A stretch of DNA of 64,000 nucleotides. Origin: JBPESN01 sp051710625 (lineage in GTDB: Bacteria; Pseudomonadota; Gammaproteobacteria; Enterobacterales; Enterobacteriaceae). Below, piece by piece: positions 59,579-64,000 of the stretch. The position numbers and the translations under genes were made by a program. Under the pieces are notes generated by a model. It had not been told where the DNA came from. It did not search any database and saw nothing but the letters and a program-made list of their open reading frames with translations. The DNA is taken from contig NZ_JBPESN010000005.1 of the NCBI RefSeq assembly GCF_051710625.1, positions 1 through 64,000 of the forward strand, in the 5' to 3' direction. Positions within the stretch are counted from its first letter, which is position 1. Each line of letters begins with the position of its first letter.

Positions 59579-60590
59579 TCACGCTGCCAGCATAATCCGG
59601 TTCGAGTCCGGTACCACGCCTTTGCAGAACAGCGCGTCCACCACGGTAGGCCGCAATGCGCCGACAGGGCGAACGGTGCCGAGTGCCTGCTGCCGGGCCA
59701 TCACCTGACTGACCCAGTCACCGGTATCGCGGTTGCGGGCATGAAGCAACGCCGGGTGGTCCAGCGTTTCCTCTACCGCTTGCGCCGCCAGCCGGGTATC
59801 GGCAGGGGCGGCGCGTTTGAGCGGCGGCTCGCCGAGATGGCTGAGGTAGCCTTTGCCGGGGTTTAGATGAAAGCCTGCATCCGGGGTAAATACGTGGCCG
59901 CTTTTGGGGTCTTTCAATCCTGTCACCGGCCGTGTCTTACCGTTCACGCCTTGCGGCTGGTCAACCGTGACGCGATAGTCGTCGGTGGACTCCAGTCCGA
60001 TGGGGTGACGTGCAAGCTGGTCGGCCGTCAGCGCCCGTGTCCGGCTGCGGCAGTTGTAACCGTTAGGGGGAAACAAGGTGTCCCAGCCCGCATCGTCATA
60101 ACGGAACACCCAGCCATGCAGCGCGGCATGGCTGGGGCGGGTGGGGCTGTCCATCACCGCCACATACTGCCAGTAGGGGCGCTGGCTGACGTTCTCGCGC
60201 AGCCGCTGATGGCGCCCGGCCATATAGGCAGGTTGGGTATTGGTGCGAAAAATGGTCTCCAGTCGGTAAGGCAACAGCTTTTTCCCCTCCAGATCGCCGT
60301 CTGCTGAGGCTTTTAGCCCTTTGCCCAGCCAGCCCTTGCGCTGAAGTAGCGGTAAGACCTCATCCTGGAACTGTGTCAGCGTCTTGCCGTGGCGCAAGCT
60401 GTCCGCCAGCGTGGTTTTCATGTCAGTTAACACATCCAGCTTAAGAATACCCGCCACCGTAAAAGGCACGGGCGTGCGCCTCGTCGGCCACGTCCTGCCA
60501 GCGAAAACCGAAGGCGTAGCCCTTTGATTCAAAATACGCCACCGCCTTTTCCGGCGTCAGGGTCATGGCATAGCCCAGGTCAACGGTCAT
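59579..60590 (-). pseudogene. Mu F-like head morphogenesis protein, frameshifted
   Basis: Minor head protein (SPP1 gp7/Mu F family). The ATG at 60590 gives MTVDLGYAMTLTPEKAVAYF. A frameshift near 60470 follows GFRWQDVADEAHAR; then FTVAGILKLDVLTDMKTTLA. The family core LPYRLETIFRTNTQPAYMAG, YWQYVAVMDSPTRPSHAALH and WDTLFPPNGYNCRSRTRALT is conserved. It ends at 59579 with SNRIMLAA. It starts 4 bases after the portal gene's stop. Confidence 0.86.
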
Positions 60591-60594
60591 TGAG

Positions 60595-62160
60595 TCACCC
60601 CCAGATGTCCGCGACAAAAATGGCCCTGGTTATCAGCTGCCGCAAGGTCTGGTCGTCAAGCTAGGGCCAGGCTTCCGCCAGCATGGGAGGTCACCGCCTC
60701 TAGCGTCTGCCCCTGCTGCAGGGCGGTGACCAGCGGGGTCAGCCGCGTCTGCATGGTCTGGTTGACCGGCGTTGCCAGTCCGCCGGGGGCGTCTTCCAGT
60801 GCCTGTGCGATGGCGGTAGGCGTGTACGCAACGCTCAGCGCCGCCATGCCCGGCCAGCACTTCGGCATCAGGCTGGCCCCGGTAAAGGTCGGCAGGTTAT
60901 CCGGCGGTGCAGCAGGGGCTCGCCGTCCCGGACGGCGGGAATGCCGCTTTCCGCCAGCGCCCAGGCCACCGGCACGGCGCTGCGCACCAGGAGATCCAGG
61001 GTCTCGGCGGTCTCCTTCATATCGCGTGGCTGGCGGGTATCAAACTCAAAGCGGCACATGCGGCGCGGGGTGATATCGCTATAGCCGTTAAGCTTGAGCA
61101 ACGGGTAAAGCAGGTCGCGGGTCAGCGTACCGGCCTGCTTGCACCGCATCACTGGCGGTCAGCTCATGGCGCACCTCGTTATGCACGTTGCCCAGGGCAT
61201 TGGTGCTGGTCTTGCCGTCCGCCTGGGTGGTCAGGGTGCCGCCCAGAATGACCTTGGACTGGGTGCTTTCGCACCACTGCATCATAATACTGGAACGGGT
61301 CGACCTGCCCTTGTGCAGCGGACTCAAAGCGTATAACGGTGCGCTCGTGGATAATGCCGCCAGCGTTATGCCCAGGTCGCGCAGCGCCCACAGCAGCATG
61401 TTTTTCTCTTCCTCGCTGGCCCCGTCGGAATAGGTGCCCACCCGCGTTGGCAGGCCGTAGATTTCCAGAAACTTTGCCAGGTCACGGGCGGCAATATTCT
61501 TGAACAGGTAGGTCCATACCAGTACCCGGAACAGACCGCTTTCCGCCACCCAGCCGCTTTTGGCCTGGTGACGATGCAGCAGCCAGCCGAAGGGATTAAG
61601 CTTAGCGCCGTCGAGGCTGCCGTCAATCAGGCGGATGGCGGGCGTTACGGTTATAAGTCGCGGTCTGGAACCAGCGTTGCGGGTGCTTGTAGAAGGCGCA
61701 GGGCAGCCAAATGTTTTCCGCCTGTTTCCAGCCGATTTCCACGGCGGCAAAGCCGTGACCAATGGTGTCCAGCAAGTCAAACAGCAGCGTTTCAAACTCC
61801 GGCAGGTCTGAAAACCATTCCGCCGCGGCGTCCGCCATGGCTTTTTCCTGTGCGCCCGGGATGACGCGGCGGCACAATGCGCCAGATGAGCGGCATCACC
61901 GAACGACGGCGCTTGCTCATCTCGGCAAACAGGTGGCGGTGGCCATCGCGCTCCTACACATCAAAAAACAGGTCAGCCTGGCGCACCAGATGCCCCTGTT
62001 CGGCCTCGCTCAGGATGTCATACGCCCGGCGGATATCGATGCCCAACGAGGGGTGCTCGGTCAGTTGTTGATAACGCAGGTGGCGGTCATCGGCAGTCTG
62101 TGGCTGCGTCAGGGTGCGGCGGCGCAACAACCGGCCGTAAATATCGGTGAGCATGCCCAT
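60595..62160 (-). pseudogene. Mu gp29-like portal protein (DUF935), broken
   Basis: Portal vertex protein. MGMLTDIYGRLLRRRTLTQP at 62160, then a TAG after ADLFFDV near 61954. Shifts near 61870 and 61625 flank LLFDLLDTIGHGFAAVEIGW and IWLPCAFYKHPQRWFQTATY. LFRVLVWTYLFKNIAARDLA and YGLPTRVGTYSDGASEEEKN follow. More shifts lie near 61370, 61270, 61145 and 60900, and the C-terminus VNQTMQTRLTPLVTALQQG ends after a TAG at about 60663 and IFVADIWG. At least six lesions. Confidence 0.85.
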
Positions 62161-63808
62161 TACCAGCCTCCACGGGAAAAGCCCAGCCGTCCGGGGTGAC
62201 GGTCACCGGACAATGAGCGGTATTCGGTTTTCGCGGGCCGTGGGTCACGGCCAGCGTCCAGAGCATGTGCAGCGCATCCGGGCCGTCGTCATGGTCGGCG
62301 CGGGGAAAGTGGCGCAGCTGCTGTATCAGGGTGGTATGACTGGCGTGCAGCCGGATAAGCCCGTTTTCCATATGGGGCTGCAGGGTCTCGATACGCAACA
62401 GCTTGTCGGCATGAGGGATAATGGCCCGCGCCTGCACCGGGTGACCCAGCGCGGTGCCGCGCGTTTAATCAGCTCGGTGCGCAGGAACTCCTGGAACTGC
62501 ACCGCCTCAATACCCCAGACCAGGCAGTGGTATTCCTTTTGCAGGGCGATGATGTTGCTAATAATGGCGTCCGGCCGCCGCTTGCGTATCTGCGCTTCCA
62601 CCACATCCAGCACGCCGCTGGTGCGATTAAAACCGCCGACCAGCAGCGCTGACGGGTCACGGCTGGCCCCAACCTTGCCGAGGCTGGGGTCGCAGGCCCC
62701 GTAGAAGACCCACTTGTTAAGCCGGTTGATCCAGAAATGCAGGCAGTGGGCAAACAGCGCATCCTCACCGCTGACCGGGTCATTTTGGTACTCGGCGTCA
62801 AAGGTGGCGTAACCGTCCCTCCCGGGCGCGGATATGCATCAGGTTCAGCAGCGGGCGGGCGGACCAGGAGACTTCCGCGCCTTCCTCTATCTCGGTACGC
62901 TGTGACGTATAAAAATCCTGCGCCGCGGCCTCTCCCTGGTTACGCAATACCTGCTCCCAGGTCTCCCACAGCGACAGGTTCACCGGCCACTGGCGCAGGG
63001 CCTTAAACCGTGCCTGCCGCCACAATGGGTTATTCAGGGTGCGTGATAACACCGAGTCGTAATGCAGGATGGTGCCGATATACACCATATCGAGTTTTGC
63101 GCCCGCGCCGCCCAGCGGCAGCACGGTTTTTCTCAGCCAGCTTTCCAGCTTGTCGCGCTGGTCCGGGTTGCGCACCTGCTCGTCGTTCTCAATATCGTCT
63201 AGTATCACCAGGTCAGGGCGGTACGGCCCGTGGCGCAAGCTGCGCAGTTTTTTGCCGCTGCCGGCCACCTGCACCTTGATATCATTGCGCGTCAGAATAG
63301 TGCCCATCTGCCAGACGCGACCGACACCGCAGACTTCGAGGAAGTCGGCCCGCAAACCGGGGGTTAAATTCCAGCTCGGCCTTGATGGTTTCGAGCATCG
63401 GGTACGCCTTGGTCGATGGAGTTCATCACCATCAGGGCATAGTGCTTGATGCCACGTACCAGACACCACAGCACAAACAGCTGTCTGACCAGCGTTGACT
63501 TGGCCTCTCCGCGCGGCGCGGCGATGGCGTCCTGCTCGCCTTTCGGGCTAGCGACTATCTTGTGGCAGGCGCTGAAACAGACAGCCATGCAGTTCACTGG
63601 GGTCGGCATGACGGATATAGTGCGGGAAATAGGTCTGCACAAAATAGCGATAGCCGTTCACCGGATCAGCCACCTGTAAACGCCGCGCCGCCATGGTTTC
63701 AGACCCGGTATCAAAACCCAGGCATTCGGCCTCAATGGTGCGGCGCAGACTGGAGGCCAGCGTAGCCAGCGAGTGCTGGAATTCACGGATGGAAAATTTC
63801 GCCGCCAT
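62160..63808 (-). pseudogene. Mu gp28-like terminase large subunit, broken
   Basis: DNA-packaging motor with ATPase and nuclease domains. MAAKFSIREFQHSLATLASS starts at 63808. Shifts near 63560 and 63405 surround the P-loop (PRGEAKSTLVRQLFVLWCLV). The Walker B acidic residues lie in PDLVILDDIENDEQVRNPDQ. A shift near 62825 leads to YATFDAEYQNDPVSGEDALF and the nuclease-type segment YGACDPSLGKVGASRDPSAL. Further shifts occur near 62465 and 62180. The TAA at 62160-62162 touches the portal ATG. Confidence 0.85.
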
Positions 63809-63838
63809 ATCTCGCTTTAAATCCCCTGTAACCGCGGT

Positions 63839-64000
63839 TTACACGCCATGATAACGCTCAGCCAGTACCGCATTGATGCGCGACACCAGGGTCTCTGGCA
63901 CCGTGTCAACGCTGCCGGCGACACTCGCCAAACATAAAAAGTGCGCACCGCCGCCCAGACCGACAGACACATTCTCGCCGGCGACCCTGACCACGCTGAC
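63839..64000 (-). CDS. C-terminal end of an unrecognised phage gene (runs off the window)
   Basis: The last 53 codons of a minus-strand frame, ENVSVGLGGGAHFLCLASVA followed by VDTVPETLVSRINAVLAERY, ending HGV. It lies 30 bases upstream of the terminase start, where Mu-like phages have small genes gp26/gp27, but I do not recognise this tail. It may or may not be intact beyond the window. Confidence 0.4.
   Translation of the reverse strand, partial: VSVVRVAGENVSVGLGGGAHFLCLASVAGSVDTVPETLVSRINAVLAERYHGV

Larger units (their letters stand above)
53583..64000 (-). mobile_element. Mu-like prophage remnant, terminase to tail fibres
   Basis: Reading leftward, the order terminase (gp28-like), portal (gp29-like), F, G, protease/scaffold I, then gp45, gp46, gp47, gp48 and tail fibres is that of phage Mu. 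The whole capsid, sheath, tube, tape-measure and early tail block (Mu T to gp44) is missing between I and gp45. Nearly every gene is frameshifted; only the gp48-like gene is intact. The left limit is the IS3 copy; the right limit lies beyond the window. Confidence 0.88.

Noticed and set aside
53583..64000. A contractile injection system or tailocin instead of a phage
   Set aside because: Terminase, portal, F, G and capsid protease genes are present, which tailocins lack, and the sheath and tube genes are absent.

Overview
The window looks like chromosome from an insect-associated enterobacterium in an early, heavily pseudogenised stage of symbiosis; Sodalis glossinidius or a close Sodalis relative is my best guess. 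The evidence is the E. coli-like gene content and order, moderately high GC, short insertion-sequence remnants, and about 40 recognisable but broken genes next to roughly 15 intact ones. The genus assignment is inference from memory, not a search result.

Layout. (1) 1-21,555 follows the E. coli 20-minute region in reverse: serS, rarA*, lolA, ftsK*, lrp | trxB, cydD*, cydC*, aat, infA | clpA, clpS | cspD, lysO*, poxB*, ltaE*, amiD* (asterisk = broken). Translation, lipoprotein sorting, thioredoxin reductase and a complete Aat-ClpS-ClpA N-degron set are intact. Cytochrome bd assembly (cydDC), pyruvate oxidase and threonine aldolase are lost. (2) An IS3-family copy (21,555-22,804) marks a synteny break, followed by an unrecognised decayed gene. 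(3) 24,586-52,240 follows the E. coli 48-minute region: yohJ, yohK*, cdd*, maeA*, sanA, mglC*A*B*, galS, a glycosyltransferase fragment, basS*R*, yeiB*, folE, an MFS/LysR pair*, frmA*-yeiG*, a TonB receptor*, an iron ABC system*, lysP*, yeiE*, nfo and the tail of fruA*. (4) A second IS3 copy (52,322-53,582) abuts the tail end of a Mu-like prophage (53,583-64,000, minus strand) that runs from terminase to tail fibres but lacks the capsid, sheath, tube and tape-measure block.

Decay follows recurring patterns. There are single-base frameshifts and nonsense codons, and in-frame deletions that remove a cofactor-binding core (poxB, maeA) or most of a protein (lysO). Deletions fuse neighbours (poxB/ltaE, cdd/maeA, gpI/gp45). 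P-loops are eroded in four ABC ATPases. In five broken genes an ATA codon stands where an ATG start is expected. Short tandem repeats have expanded, notably nine CTGGTG units inside a cydD membrane helix and eleven CCCG units beside the mglC stop. I found no convincing new biological system. The observations most worth checking are the ATA-start pattern, the repeat expansions, the retained N-degron module, the orphan galS with good CRP and operator sites, the frameshifted ftsK, and the paired tail-fibre genes sharing an N-terminus.
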